From the NCBI GenBank assembly GCA_964291275.2, contig OZ219799.1, positions 1,240,001 through 1,304,000 of the forward strand: DNA of 64,000 bases, written 5' to 3'. The position numbers and the translations under genes were made by a program. The notes beneath the pieces were generated by a model. The model made no database searches and was not told where the DNA came from. It saw nothing but the letters and a program-made list of their open reading frames with translations. Origin of the DNA: Bin80 sp964291275. GTDB lineage: Bacteria; Bacteroidota; Rhodothermia; Rhodothermales; Bin80. This document shows positions 18,958 through 26,481 of this stretch, piece after piece (the first letter of the stretch is position 1; the number at the start of each line of letters is the position of its first letter).

Positions 18958-20118
18958 TTAGTGGGGGTTTAGGGGAAGTTGTGAGAGTCTACCGGTGTAC
19001 TGATGTTTGGTTCGGTCGTGTCGTTCCAGTCCCCGTAGCAAAGTTTCCCACTGCCAATCTTGCGGGATGGGGTTCAGGGATCGTTGTTCAATGTCAAGGC
19101 ACGCGGCAGCAATCCATCGTTGGCGTTGGTCCGAGTTACTCCATCGCGTGATTCTGCGCGTTGTATGTGCCAGTCTGCTATTGATGCTCTCAATGATGTT
19201 CGTGGTTCGAAGCCGATCGCGTAGCGACTTGGGGAGCCCCAGTTTGTGAAGGGTGAGGGTTTCCACAAGTCCCTCTTTTAAGCTGGCCGCTGCTTTTGGG
19301 CAGCGGGATTCCAAGGATTGAATCAAGGTCGTCAGTCGTTTTTTTGCTTCTGCATACGTACGCGTTGCATAGGCGGCTTCCAGTTGTTTCTTGACCTGCT
19401 CAGCAAAGTCGGTATCCTGGATCTTGGAGACGACATTTTCGCGTTTGTGCCACTGACATCGCTGAATCAGCGCCCGATCTCCAAAGACCTCTCGTACGCC
19501 TTTGCGCAATCCTTTGGAGCCATCCAGCAGCACCAGCAATGGGCCCGTAACCTGGAAGCCGCGTGCCTGCAAATTCTGCAGTAAGGCAACCACACACGGA
19601 TGGGCTTCGGTTTTGACCTCCATGAACCCGAGGATGATCTTCTGTCCTTGTCCCGTCAATCCCACGACTAAAAGAATCTGTTCACTCCGCAAGGTCTTCC
19701 CGTCAATGAGAATGGCGACAAACTCCGTCTCATCAAACCGCCGGCTCATGAACGTCTCCAGTGCTTTGGCCGTCTCGTTGATAAACACGCGTCCGGTGGT
19801 GGAGCCGCTGAGACCAAAACTCTCTGACAGGTGTTGCGCCACTTGCCCATACTTGCGTTGAGAGAGTCCAAGTAGCACACTGCGTGCCAGTTCCTGTTCA
19901 TAGCCGGGTTCGGCCTGGTGCAGCAGTTTGTACGTCTCCAGCGGCACTTCCTGATTCGTTTCGGTGTTACGAACCCGGGGGACCTCAACGGGCACCTTCG
20001 CCCCGTTCCAGCGAATTGAACCGGGATTGGTTCCCCAACGCTGGCACTTCGTCGGGGTATGTTTCCAGCGAATTCCGCAAAGCTCGCTCACTTCGGCCTG
20101 CAACAAGAGCGGAACCAA
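18958..20118 (-). CDS. IS256/Mutator-family transposase
   Basis: The visible frame encodes 386 residues of an IS256 transposase. The DDE residues lie in FVAILIDGKTL, PLLVLLDGSKGLRKGV and TTNIIESINSRL, and the QRCQWHKRENV motif is intact. The frame opens only at a TTG at 20118, just after an in-frame TAG. An ATG at about 20212, overlapping the stop codon of the upstream gene (ATGA), starts a different frame (MIALSSLFPSAVFQPF…ARLFRSPDWF) that looks like a natural N-terminus and would need a -1 shift near 20116 to enter the transposase frame. So the gene is either frameshift-damaged at its start or expressed by frameshifting; I cannot decide which. Confidence 0.85.
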   Translation of the reverse strand: MVPLLLQAEVSELCGIRWKHTPTKCQRWGTNPGSIRWNGAKVPVEVPRVRNTETNQEVPLETYKLLHQAEPGYEQELARSVLLGLSQRKYGQVAQHLSESFGLSGSTTGRVFINETAKALETFMSRRFDETEFVAILIDGKTLRSEQILLVVGLTGQGQKIILGFMEVKTEAHPCVVALLQNLQARGFQVTGPLLVLLDGSKGLRKGVREVFGDRALIQRCQWHKRENVVSKIQDTDFAEQVKKQLEAAYATRTYAEAKKRLTTLIQSLESRCPKAAASLKEGLVETLTLHKLGLPKSLRDRLRTTNIIESINSRLAHTTRRITRWSNSDQRQRWIAAACLDIEQRSLNPIPQDWQWETLLRGLERHDRTKHQYTGRLSQLPLNPH

Positions 20119-20209
20119 TCCGGGCTACGAAACAACCGAGCCAGTTTGGCCGCATTCCTGGCCAAAAACGGTTGGAAAACGGCGGAAGGAAAGAGAGAAG
20201 ATAATGCAA

Positions 20210-21190
20210 TCATGCGTTCGATGGTTTAGAAGGAAGAGACGTTTTCAGTGCAGCATGCAACTGCGGAAGATACGTCGCATGTCGCACCCGACGCAGTCGG
20301 GGTTCAAGTTCCAACAGTGCCGCGCACAGGTGCATCTCGCGCTGGTGGACCGGCGTAGCCGTCAGTCTGCGTCCTGCACGAGCCAAGAGTGTCCTGAGTG
20401 AATTCAGCACGCGCAGTCCCCGGTCACTATGGAGCAATCGTCCGGTACGTTGCAAGGTGAGCGTTGATTCCAGCGCATGCGCAAGCACGCTTCCAGAGGA
20501 GCGATTCACCTGGGTCAACGCTGCTGTGATCTGCTGAAGATCTGTCCGAGCCTGGGACGCATCGCACTGTTGCCATGCCTGTCGTAGGCGGTGACGAAAC
20601 CGCAGCGCCTCATCGGGATCCAGTCCGCTCAGCGCTTCGGCCATGACCGTATTCAGACATCGCTGCACCCACACGCGGCCTCCCCATACGCGGGACACCG
20701 CCGCGTGGAGTGCGACATTGCCAGGAAGCGTCAACAGCATCCCCGAACCCAATCCACGAACGCTCAAATCGTCCAGCACCGCCTCCATACCGGACTGATC
20801 CTGGGGGCCGCATTCGGTCACAGTCACGATCCGACGATGCCCCCGCAGACTCACCCCGATTCCAAACAATACATGCAGCCCCATCACATACGAGGGCCGA
20901 AGCCACAAATGGACCAGAGACTCCGTATGCCAGTCACGGCACGCCAGCACAGATACCGCAGATTCCCAGCATAAAGTCGGCGCAGGAGCCCCCGGGACCG
21001 CCGCCGACTCCTCAGGAGCTGATACCACAGGATCAGGCGCCGCAGGATCAGGTGCCGCAGGTACGGAGGAAATCCGATCGGTCAGCATGCGAAGTACATC
21101 CACATAATGCCGAACCAATTCAACCTGCAGATCCTGAACAGGCTCCTGAATTGGTGGAGAGAAAGGAAAAGAAGATTCTGGGTTCATCAA
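20210..21190 (-). CDS. Catalytically dead IS256-transposase homologue carried inside the element
   Basis: A 326-residue protein encoded upstream of the active transposase, with stop and next start overlapping (ATGA). Residues 1-85 are Pro/Ala-rich and low complexity. From about residue 85 the sequence aligns position by position with the neighbouring transposase: VWVQRCLNTVMAEAL with ALIQRCQWHKRENVV, ALESTLTLQRTGRLLHSDRG with GLVETLTLHKLGLPKSLRDR, and RRLTATPVHQREMHLCAALLELE with RRITRWSNSDQRQRWIAAACLDIE. All three DDE positions are changed (IDGK to RPSY-like, LLDG to TLPG, IIES to VLNS). It cannot be a nuclease of the normal type. A DNA-binding, regulatory or targeting role in transposition is inference. 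Confidence 0.75.
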   Translation of the reverse strand: MMNPESSFPFSPPIQEPVQDLQVELVRHYVDVLRMLTDRISSVPAAPDPAAPDPVVSAPEESAAVPGAPAPTLCWESAVSVLACRDWHTESLVHLWLRPSYVMGLHVLFGIGVSLRGHRRIVTVTECGPQDQSGMEAVLDDLSVRGLGSGMLLTLPGNVALHAAVSRVWGGRVWVQRCLNTVMAEALSGLDPDEALRFRHRLRQAWQQCDASQARTDLQQITAALTQVNRSSGSVLAHALESTLTLQRTGRLLHSDRGLRVLNSLRTLLARAGRRLTATPVHQREMHLCAALLELEPRLRRVRHATYLPQLHAALKTSLPSKPSNA

Positions 21191-21262
21191 GGAAGGATCG
21201 GGTTAAGTCATTATCGTTACTCCCCCGAACCCCCACTAAATTTGACGCATCCCCGGTAGATT

Positions 21263-21624
21263 TTCTGTGTCAACCAAATATCTGTGAATTTCATGGAAGA
21301 TGTTTCGTTACAGTGGTACGATACAGCTTGGGGCCGGGCATTTCCTATCATTACAGTGCAGGAACCTGCTCTCAAATCATATCTGGTTCTACCGAAATTC
21401 TTGTGGATAGAGGTTTAGATTGCCGCCGAAAAAAAGAGGGGCAAAAGCTACTCTACACCCCGACTCGCTCAAAAGCACTGCAAAGTTCAGCCATGAGTGC
21501 TGGTACCACAGTTGCTCTCTCGCCTTTTTGCAAATTTCGGTGTTCTCATGGAACCAAATAGCCAGACCTTATTTATATTCAGTCCAAATAAGTATATTTG
21601 CAGGGTCTGCTCTGATTTCGAATT
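21263..21624. other. Intergenic stretch upstream of feoA genes
   Basis: About 360 bp between the right duplication of the IS256-like element and the first feoA-like gene. No gene, RNA or clear operator was recognised. It must contain the promoter of the feo operon unless transcription enters from elsewhere. Confidence 0.4.
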
Positions 21625-21849
21625 ATGCCACCAGCTCCATTGACGACTTTTTGTGACGGATGTCCGCTTATGATCTGCTCTGTCCACGGTTGTGCAGAGG
21701 AGCGGTTACGGGATATGGGTTTGCGAGAAGGAGCTCAGGTGGAGGTAGTTCAAAACTCAGATAAGCTTATCGTGCGTCTGGCCGGCTGTCGGATTGGGTT
21801 GCGTCGTGATATGGCTGCCGATATCCTTGCAACACCCGTGGAGTTATGA
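21625..21849 (+). CDS. FeoA-domain protein with Cys-rich N-terminus
   Basis: A 74-residue FeoA-like SH3 domain protein (EERLRDMGLREGAQVEVVQNSDKLIVRLAGCRIGLRRDMAADI). Residues about 9-23 contain four cysteines (CDGCPLMICSVHGC), which plain FeoA proteins lack and which could bind iron or a cluster. It is the first of three overlapping or closely spaced feo genes; its stop codon overlaps the start of the second FeoA gene (ATGA at 21846-21849), so translation is probably coupled. It likely assists or regulates FeoB-mediated ferrous iron uptake at the inner membrane. Confidence 0.85.
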   Translation: MPPAPLTTFCDGCPLMICSVHGCAEERLRDMGLREGAQVEVVQNSDKLIVRLAGCRIGLRRDMAADILATPVEL

Positions 21850-22073
21850 CACTACGGGAATTGCACCCTGGTGAATCGGGTACGATTCTAGGGTTCGAAC
21901 CCAGTGCAGCCATAAACCGTCTGATGGAGATGGGTATGGTTCCCGGCTCACAGGTTCAGGTAGTGCGCGTTGCACCTTTCGGTGATCCCATCGACCTCAA
22001 GGTCCGTGATTACCATCTCTCAATCCGAAAATCCGAGGCCGCCCTCATTCATATTTCCAGGCACGAAGGGTAA
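21846..22073 (+). CDS. feoA: FeoA ferrous-iron transport accessory protein
   Basis: A 75-residue single-domain FeoA (TLRELHPGESGTILGFEP… INRLMEMGMVPGSQVQVVRVAPFGDPIDLKVRDYHLSIRKSEA), including the family's LxxMGxxPG turn and the GDPIxxxVxxxxLxLRxxEA ending. It lies between a second FeoA-like gene and feoB, overlapping the former by 4 bp and preceding the latter by 15 bp. It is thought to bind FeoB in the cytoplasm and modulate its activity. Confidence 0.92.
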   Translation: MTLRELHPGESGTILGFEPSAAINRLMEMGMVPGSQVQVVRVAPFGDPIDLKVRDYHLSIRKSEAALIHISRHEG

Positions 22074-22088
22074 GCTACAGGATCTAAC

Positions 22089-24365
22089 GTGACTCTCCAA
22101 TCGCCCATGCGTGTCGCCTTGTGTGGTAACCCTAATGTGGGCAAGACCACGCTGTTTAATCAGTTGACCGGGTTGCGTCAACGTGTGGCGAATTTTCCGG
22201 GGGTTACAGTTGAGCGTAAGGCAGGCACGCTGGCTGGTGCCCCGCATGTCGAGGTCATCGATTTGCCAGGCACATACAGTCTTACCCCACGATCTGTGGA
22301 CGAGCGTATTGCCTACGAAGTTCTTGTTGGGCGGTTGGAGGAGGGGCCCGATGTTGTGGTCTGTGTGCTGGACGCTGGCAATCTAGAGCGCAATCTGTAC
22401 GTAGTGAGTCAGGTGATTGATCTGGGCTTGCCCGTGATCCTTGCCTTGAACATGATGGATGTAGCCGAAGAAAATGGTTTGGTGGTGGATGCGTCTGTAC
22501 TGGAAAAGGATCTGGGAGTGCCCGTTGTTCCCATTACGGCTTCGCGGGGCGAGGGGATTGATAAGCTGAAAAAACATATTCTTGATCCGCCTGAGCCTGC
22601 ACAGGTATACCGATGGCAGCTTATGGACGCCGTGGATGCCAAGATCCCGGCCTTGATCAAGCAATTGGCTGAAGAGGCACCCCACGTAAAGCCAATGCAT
22701 TTGAGAATGGAGGTTTTGCGTGCGTTGGCGGAAGATGAAGCATTGGATGTCTGGTGGTTGGAAGTCCCAGAATTCGTGAACCGTATTGTAACCCTGCGGG
22801 AGGAGTTTGCGAAGCGGGGTATTGCGTGGAGACATGCGGAAGTAAGTGGTCGGTATGCCTGGATAGGGCCAATTGCTCAACGAGCCTCGCGCCGTTTCAA
22901 GGGACCAGCTACACTCAGCGATAGGATTGATGCGGTGCTCACACACCGCGTCGCGGGACCACTCTGCTTTTTGTTGATACTGGTGTGCGTTTTTGAGGCG
23001 GTTTTTTCCTGGGCCACTCCGGCTATGGATTTGATTGAGGCAGGGGTTGCAGCATTGGCCGGAGGCGTTCGTTTAGTATTACCAGCAGGCTGGATTACAG
23101 ATCTTCTGACAGATGGCATTATCACCGGAGTCGGGAATGTCGTTGTATTCCTGCCGCAGATACTGCTCCTCTTTTTCTTTCTGGGCATAATGGAGGACAG
23201 TGGGTATATGACACGGAGTGCTTTCATTATGGATCGTCTGATGAAGCGTGTGGGGCTTAGCGGAGGTTCTGTGCTCCCCCTCCTGAGCTCTTATGCCTGC
23301 GCCATTCCCGGTATAATGGCTGCCAGAACATTAGACAGCGAGCGTGATCGCCTGATTACGATTATGGTGGCACCGCTTATGAGCTGTTCAGCACGCCTGC
23401 CAGTCTATACACTTTTTATTGCTGCCTTCATACCTGCGGGTAAGCTTATGGGCGTATTCGGGTACCAGGGGTTAGCAATGTTTTCCATGTACATGATGGG
23501 GACAATCATGGCTTTTGTAGCCGCTGCCATCCTGAAGCGTGTGGTGTTTAAGGGACCGGCAAGTTACTTTGTAATGGAATTACCACCGTATAGGCGTCCA
23601 CGATTGCGACAATTATTTTGGCGCATGTATCAGCGCTCCAAAGTATTTGCTGTTCGGGCGGGGAAAATTATTCTGGGCTGCAGTATTGTTCTGTGGTTCC
23701 TGGCAAGCTTTCCGCGTGCGGAAACAAGTCCTGAGGTAATTCAGATTGAGGAACAGGCGATCCAGGAACGGAATAGGGAGTATGCTGCTGCGCAGGCGCT
23801 TACTCCTGGTAGAGATTTGGCGGTTGCAGCTGACTCGTTGTCGCTCGTAGATCCCACACTGGCACGTGCGCTAGACTTGACAGCACAGGCAGATGCCAAC
23901 TATGCTGCCGCGCTGGACAGTGCAAACATTGTTCGGCAGTCTGCTCAAATCAGAGGGAGTGCCATAGGATACCTTGGGCGCATACTTGAGCCTGTTATGC
24001 AGCCGCTGGGCTTTGACTGGAAGATCAGTGCTGGTCTGGTGAGTGCTTTTGCTGCACGTGAGGTCATTATCTCTACGCTCGGCATCATTTACAGCGTTGG
24101 AGACGCCGAAGGTGGAGTAGCTCTGCGTGATGCCCTGAAAGCGGATCAATACCCGGACGGTCGGCCGGTTATTACGCCGCTGGTTGCTATGAGTCTCCTT
24201 GTGTTCTTCGTATTTGCGCTGCAGTGCATGAGTACACTGGCGATTGCGCGTCGGGAAACAAATACTTGGCGCTGGCCAATGGTCATGTGGTTCTACATGA
24301 CCACGCTAGCTTATTTGGCCTCCCTGCTGGTGTATCAGGGAGGGCGACTACTTGGTTTTTCGTAA
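22089..24365 (+). CDS. feoB: Ferrous iron transporter B
   Basis: A 758-residue inner-membrane Fe(II) transporter. The N-terminal G-protein domain has G1 GNPNVGKTT, the NFPGVTVE switch, G3 DLPGTYSL and G4 NMMD. A helical GDI-like region follows and then the membrane domain with two Gate motifs, including the Cys-containing LLSSYACAIPGIMAART and the related SAGLVSAFAAREVIISTLG segment. A charged, Ala-rich soluble insertion at about residues 550-620 separates the two membrane halves, as in Bacteroidota FeoB. The Cys-containing gate suggests normal function. It is the last gene of the feoA-feoA-feoB operon; a tRNA on the opposite strand starts 4 bp after its stop. Confidence 0.95.
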   Translation: MTLQSPMRVALCGNPNVGKTTLFNQLTGLRQRVANFPGVTVERKAGTLAGAPHVEVIDLPGTYSLTPRSVDERIAYEVLVGRLEEGPDVVVCVLDAGNLERNLYVVSQVIDLGLPVILALNMMDVAEENGLVVDASVLEKDLGVPVVPITASRGEGIDKLKKHILDPPEPAQVYRWQLMDAVDAKIPALIKQLAEEAPHVKPMHLRMEVLRALAEDEALDVWWLEVPEFVNRIVTLREEFAKRGIAWRHAEVSGRYAWIGPIAQRASRRFKGPATLSDRIDAVLTHRVAGPLCFLLILVCVFEAVFSWATPAMDLIEAGVAALAGGVRLVLPAGWITDLLTDGIITGVGNVVVFLPQILLLFFFLGIMEDSGYMTRSAFIMDRLMKRVGLSGGSVLPLLSSYACAIPGIMAARTLDSERDRLITIMVAPLMSCSARLPVYTLFIAAFIPAGKLMGVFGYQGLAMFSMYMMGTIMAFVAAAILKRVVFKGPASYFVMELPPYRRPRLRQLFWRMYQRSKVFAVRAGKIILGCSIVLWFLASFPRAETSPEVIQIEEQAIQERNREYAAAQALTPGRDLAVAADSLSLVDPTLARALDLTAQADANYAAALDSANIVRQSAQIRGSAIGYLGRILEPVMQPLGFDWKISAGLVSAFAAREVIISTLGIIYSVGDAEGGVALRDALKADQYPDGRPVITPLVAMSLLVFFVFALQCMSTLAIARRETNTWRWPMVMWFYMTTLAYLASLLVYQGGRLLGFS

Positions 24366-24368
24366 ATG

Positions 24369-24442
24369 TGGGCCCAGAGGGACTTGAACCCCCGACCGAC
24401 GGATTATGAGTCCGTTGCTCTAACCGACTGAGCTATGGGCCC
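24369..24442 (-). tRNA. tRNA with CAU anticodon (Met or lysidine-type Ile2)
   Basis: A 74-nt cloverleaf on the minus strand. The acceptor stem GGGCCCA pairs with TGGGCCC at the 3' end, followed by the D arm (AGCTCAGTCGGTTAGAGC), anticodon stem-loop ACGGACTCATAATCCGT with anticodon CAT, and T arm GGGGGTTCAAGTCCCTC. CCA is not encoded. A CAU anticodon in a non-initiator tRNA means either elongator tRNA-Met or tRNA-Ile2 (modified by TilS). The G1-C72 pair and lack of the three GC pairs of initiators in the anticodon stem argue against tRNA-fMet. I could not separate Met from Ile2 by eye. Confidence 0.93.
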
Positions 24443-24511
24443 GGAATGGAGCAAAACACGCTGAGTTTAGTTGCTCAGTATCGAAGTTGTTGACGCTCGT
24501 TACATAAAAAT

Positions 24512-25306
24512 ATGAGAACAGTCACAATATTTGTCTTAATGAGCGCATTCCTGGTGGTTGCCTGTCAGGACACCGTGCCACTGGGCAGCCAGAATACGCT
24601 GGTCGATCTGACACACAGCTTTGATACAACAACCATCTATTGGCCTACTGCAGAAGGATTCCAACTACACGAGGACGCCAAGGGATGGCAGGAGGCAGGA
24701 TACTATTATGAGTCAAACTCGTTCGAGTCATCTGAGCATGGCGGTACTCATTTGGACGCTCCCATTCACTTTGCCGAAGGTCAGTGGGCGAATCATGAAA
24801 TTCCACTGGATCGGCTGATTGGACACGGGATTGTTGTGGATGTGAGTGACAAAGTGACCGATGACCGAGATTACCAGATTAGTGTGTCTGATCTTCAGGA
24901 ATGGGAAGCAGTGAATGGACAAATACCAAAGGGTACCATTGTATTGTTGCGGACGGGGTTCGGTCGGTATTGGCCTGATAGGAACCAGTATCTGGGCACT
25001 GATTTACGGGGTGCGGAAGGGGTGAGTCAGTTACATTTCCCTGGGCTTGCACCAGAGGCTGCAAAATGGTTGCGCGATGAGCGTAATATTAGTGCGGTTG
25101 GGATTGATACTGCCAGTATTGATTATGGTCAGTCTAACGACTATGTTAGCCATCAAGAACTCTTTGCAGACAACATTCCGGTGTTTGAAAACGTAGCAAA
25201 TATGGAAGCGCTACCAGCCAGCGGATTTACGATCGTGGCTTTGCCTATGAAGATTTCAGGAGGAAGTGGTGGTCCACTCAGAATAATTGCCATGGTGCAC
25301 AATTGA
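24512..25306 (+). CDS. Cyclase-family lipoprotein (kynurenine formamidase-like)
   Basis: A 264-residue member of the cyclase/arylformamidase superfamily. The metal-binding signature SSEHGGTHLDAPIHF (about residues 73-87) and the later GIDTASIDYG and FENVANMEALP segments are present. It begins with a signal peptide ending in a lipobox (LVVAC, Cys18), so it should be lipid-anchored outside the cytoplasm, unlike classical KynB. The gene overlaps or nearly abuts an Lrp/AsnC regulator (3 bp apart), suggesting amino-acid-responsive control. The reaction is probably hydrolysis of a cyclic or formyl amide; kynurenine formamidase activity itself is inference. Confidence 0.82.
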   Translation: MRTVTIFVLMSAFLVVACQDTVPLGSQNTLVDLTHSFDTTTIYWPTAEGFQLHEDAKGWQEAGYYYESNSFESSEHGGTHLDAPIHFAEGQWANHEIPLDRLIGHGIVVDVSDKVTDDRDYQISVSDLQEWEAVNGQIPKGTIVLLRTGFGRYWPDRNQYLGTDLRGAEGVSQLHFPGLAPEAAKWLRDERNISAVGIDTASIDYGQSNDYVSHQELFADNIPVFENVANMEALPASGFTIVALPMKISGGSGGPLRIIAMVHN

Positions 25307-25309
25307 TCG

Positions 25310-25777
25310 GTGAGCAAGAAACTAGACGAAATTGACGCCCGGATACTAAACCTTCTGCAATCCGCAGGAAGGATGAAGCGCATTGACATCGCAGCGCGCG
25401 TTGGACTAAGTGCGGCCAGTGTTAGCGATCGCATGCGTAAACTGCGGGAGAATGGACTTCTTACCGGCTATCATGCAACAGTGAACGCTAAGGCCCTAGG
25501 GTTTGATATTACAGCTTTTATCCGTGTGTCTGTGGATACCCCAGAAAGCTATCAGTCTCTGATAGGGCATGTACGTAGTTGTGATGAGATATTGGAAGCC
25601 CATTCAATCACGGGAGAAGGATCACATATTTTAAAGGTCAGGACGCAAAACACAACAGCATTGGAGCGCTTGCTTGCGGGTATTCAAGCTTGGTCGGGTG
25701 TGACGGGTACGACAACAAGTATCGTTCTCAGCACATACAAAGAGTCTAGGCAACTACCTGTTTCGCCAGAAAAATAG
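25310..25777 (+). CDS. Lrp/AsnC-family transcriptional regulator
   Basis: A 155-residue regulator starting with GTG at 25310. The N-terminal winged HTH (LDEIDARILNLLQSAGRMKRIDIAARVGLSAASVSDRMRKLRENGLLTGYHA) is followed by an alpha-beta RAM ligand-binding domain (FIRVSVDTPESYQSLIGHVRSCDEILEAHSITGEGSHILKV). It is cytoplasmic and likely senses an amino acid. It sits 3 bp after the cyclase-family gene, so the two are probably one transcript and may regulate that gene. Confidence 0.92.
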   Translation: MSKKLDEIDARILNLLQSAGRMKRIDIAARVGLSAASVSDRMRKLRENGLLTGYHATVNAKALGFDITAFIRVSVDTPESYQSLIGHVRSCDEILEAHSITGEGSHILKVRTQNTTALERLLAGIQAWSGVTGTTTSIVLSTYKESRQLPVSPEK

Positions 25778-25819
25778 GAAAGAATTGCATTGCACGTGAG
25801 TGGATGAACGGTAGACTGT

Positions 25820-26431
25820 ATGCCTGAAGATCAGACGGCGACCCGGAGGTCAGTGTCCAGTCAGCAGGATCATATACTGGTCACTCGCGCGCTGGAAGGA
25901 GATCAACGCGCGTATCTGGATCTTGTGGAAAAGTATCAAAAAGGTCTATACCTGCATATCAGGCGCACCATCGGTAATGTTGAGGGTCTGGAGGATCTCG
26001 TACAAGAAGCTTTCATCAAGGCATTCAAGGCGCTGCACACATATTCAGTTAATTATGCGTTTTCGACATGGCTATACAAGATTGCATCGAACCATGCGAT
26101 TGATTACAAGCGCAAGCGAAGACTAGTTACGACTTCGCTGGATAAGCCAGTGTCGAGCAGGGATGGTGAGGTCCGTCAGGAAGTTCCTGATATCACTTTC
26201 CGTCCGGATCGCAGGATCGAAGACAGGCAGCGTGTAAATATTATCCAGGATGCCATCGATTCACTTCCTCCCAAGTACAACCGTGTGATTGTAATGCGGC
26301 ACCAAGAGGAAAAATCCTACATAGAGATCGCCGAAGAACTGGATCTCCCGCTTGGCACGGTGAAGGCGCACATTTTTCGGGCTCGAAAGCTATTGTATAA
26401 GTGTCTCCGAGATAAACGTGACTCGCTGTAA
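25820..26431 (+). CDS. RNA polymerase sigma factor, ECF/sigma-70 family
   Basis: A 203-residue sigma factor. Region 2 (residues about 30-100) has DLVQEAFIKAFKALHTYS and FSTWLYKIASNHAIDYKRKRR. An unusually long charged linker (residues about 105-140) precedes region 4 (AIDSLPPKYNRVIVMRHQEEKSYIEIAEELDLPLGTVKAHIFRARKLLYKCL). The organisation is that of the Bacteroidota RpoE-like group that often works without an adjacent anti-sigma. No anti-sigma gene follows; purB begins 50 bp downstream. Confidence 0.92.
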   Translation: MPEDQTATRRSVSSQQDHILVTRALEGDQRAYLDLVEKYQKGLYLHIRRTIGNVEGLEDLVQEAFIKAFKALHTYSVNYAFSTWLYKIASNHAIDYKRKRRLVTTSLDKPVSSRDGEVRQEVPDITFRPDRRIEDRQRVNIIQDAIDSLPPKYNRVIVMRHQEEKSYIEIAEELDLPLGTVKAHIFRARKLLYKCLRDKRDSL

Positions 26432-26481
26432 ACATCCGTTTGGGGCCGTGCGCTATTTGTTTTCACATTCATAAAGTCAGC

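Larger units (their letters stand above)
18943..21254 (-). mobile_element. IS256-like two-gene mobile element (complete)
   Basis: A 2312-bp unit. The left terminus at 18943 reads GGGGATGCCCCAAATTTAGT, and the right terminus at 21254 reads GGGGATGCGTCAAATTTAGT on the other strand; both continue GGGGGTT. It is flanked by a perfect 8-bp duplication GGTAGATT at 18935-18942 and 21255-21262, as expected for IS256. Two co-directional genes lie inside: a canonical Mutator-type transposase (18958-20118) and, upstream of it, a homologous protein without the catalytic residues (20210-21190). Because one pair of ends and one duplication enclose both genes, they moved together as one element. Confidence 0.93.

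Noticed and set aside
20710..21561. 283-codon plus-strand open frame
   Set aside because: Antisense to the dead transposase homologue; Pro/Ser/Arg-rich sequence without motifs.
24369..24442. Initiator tRNA-fMet
   Set aside because: The acceptor stem starts with a normal G1-C72 pair and the anticodon stem lacks the three GC pairs; elongator Met or Ile2 fits better.
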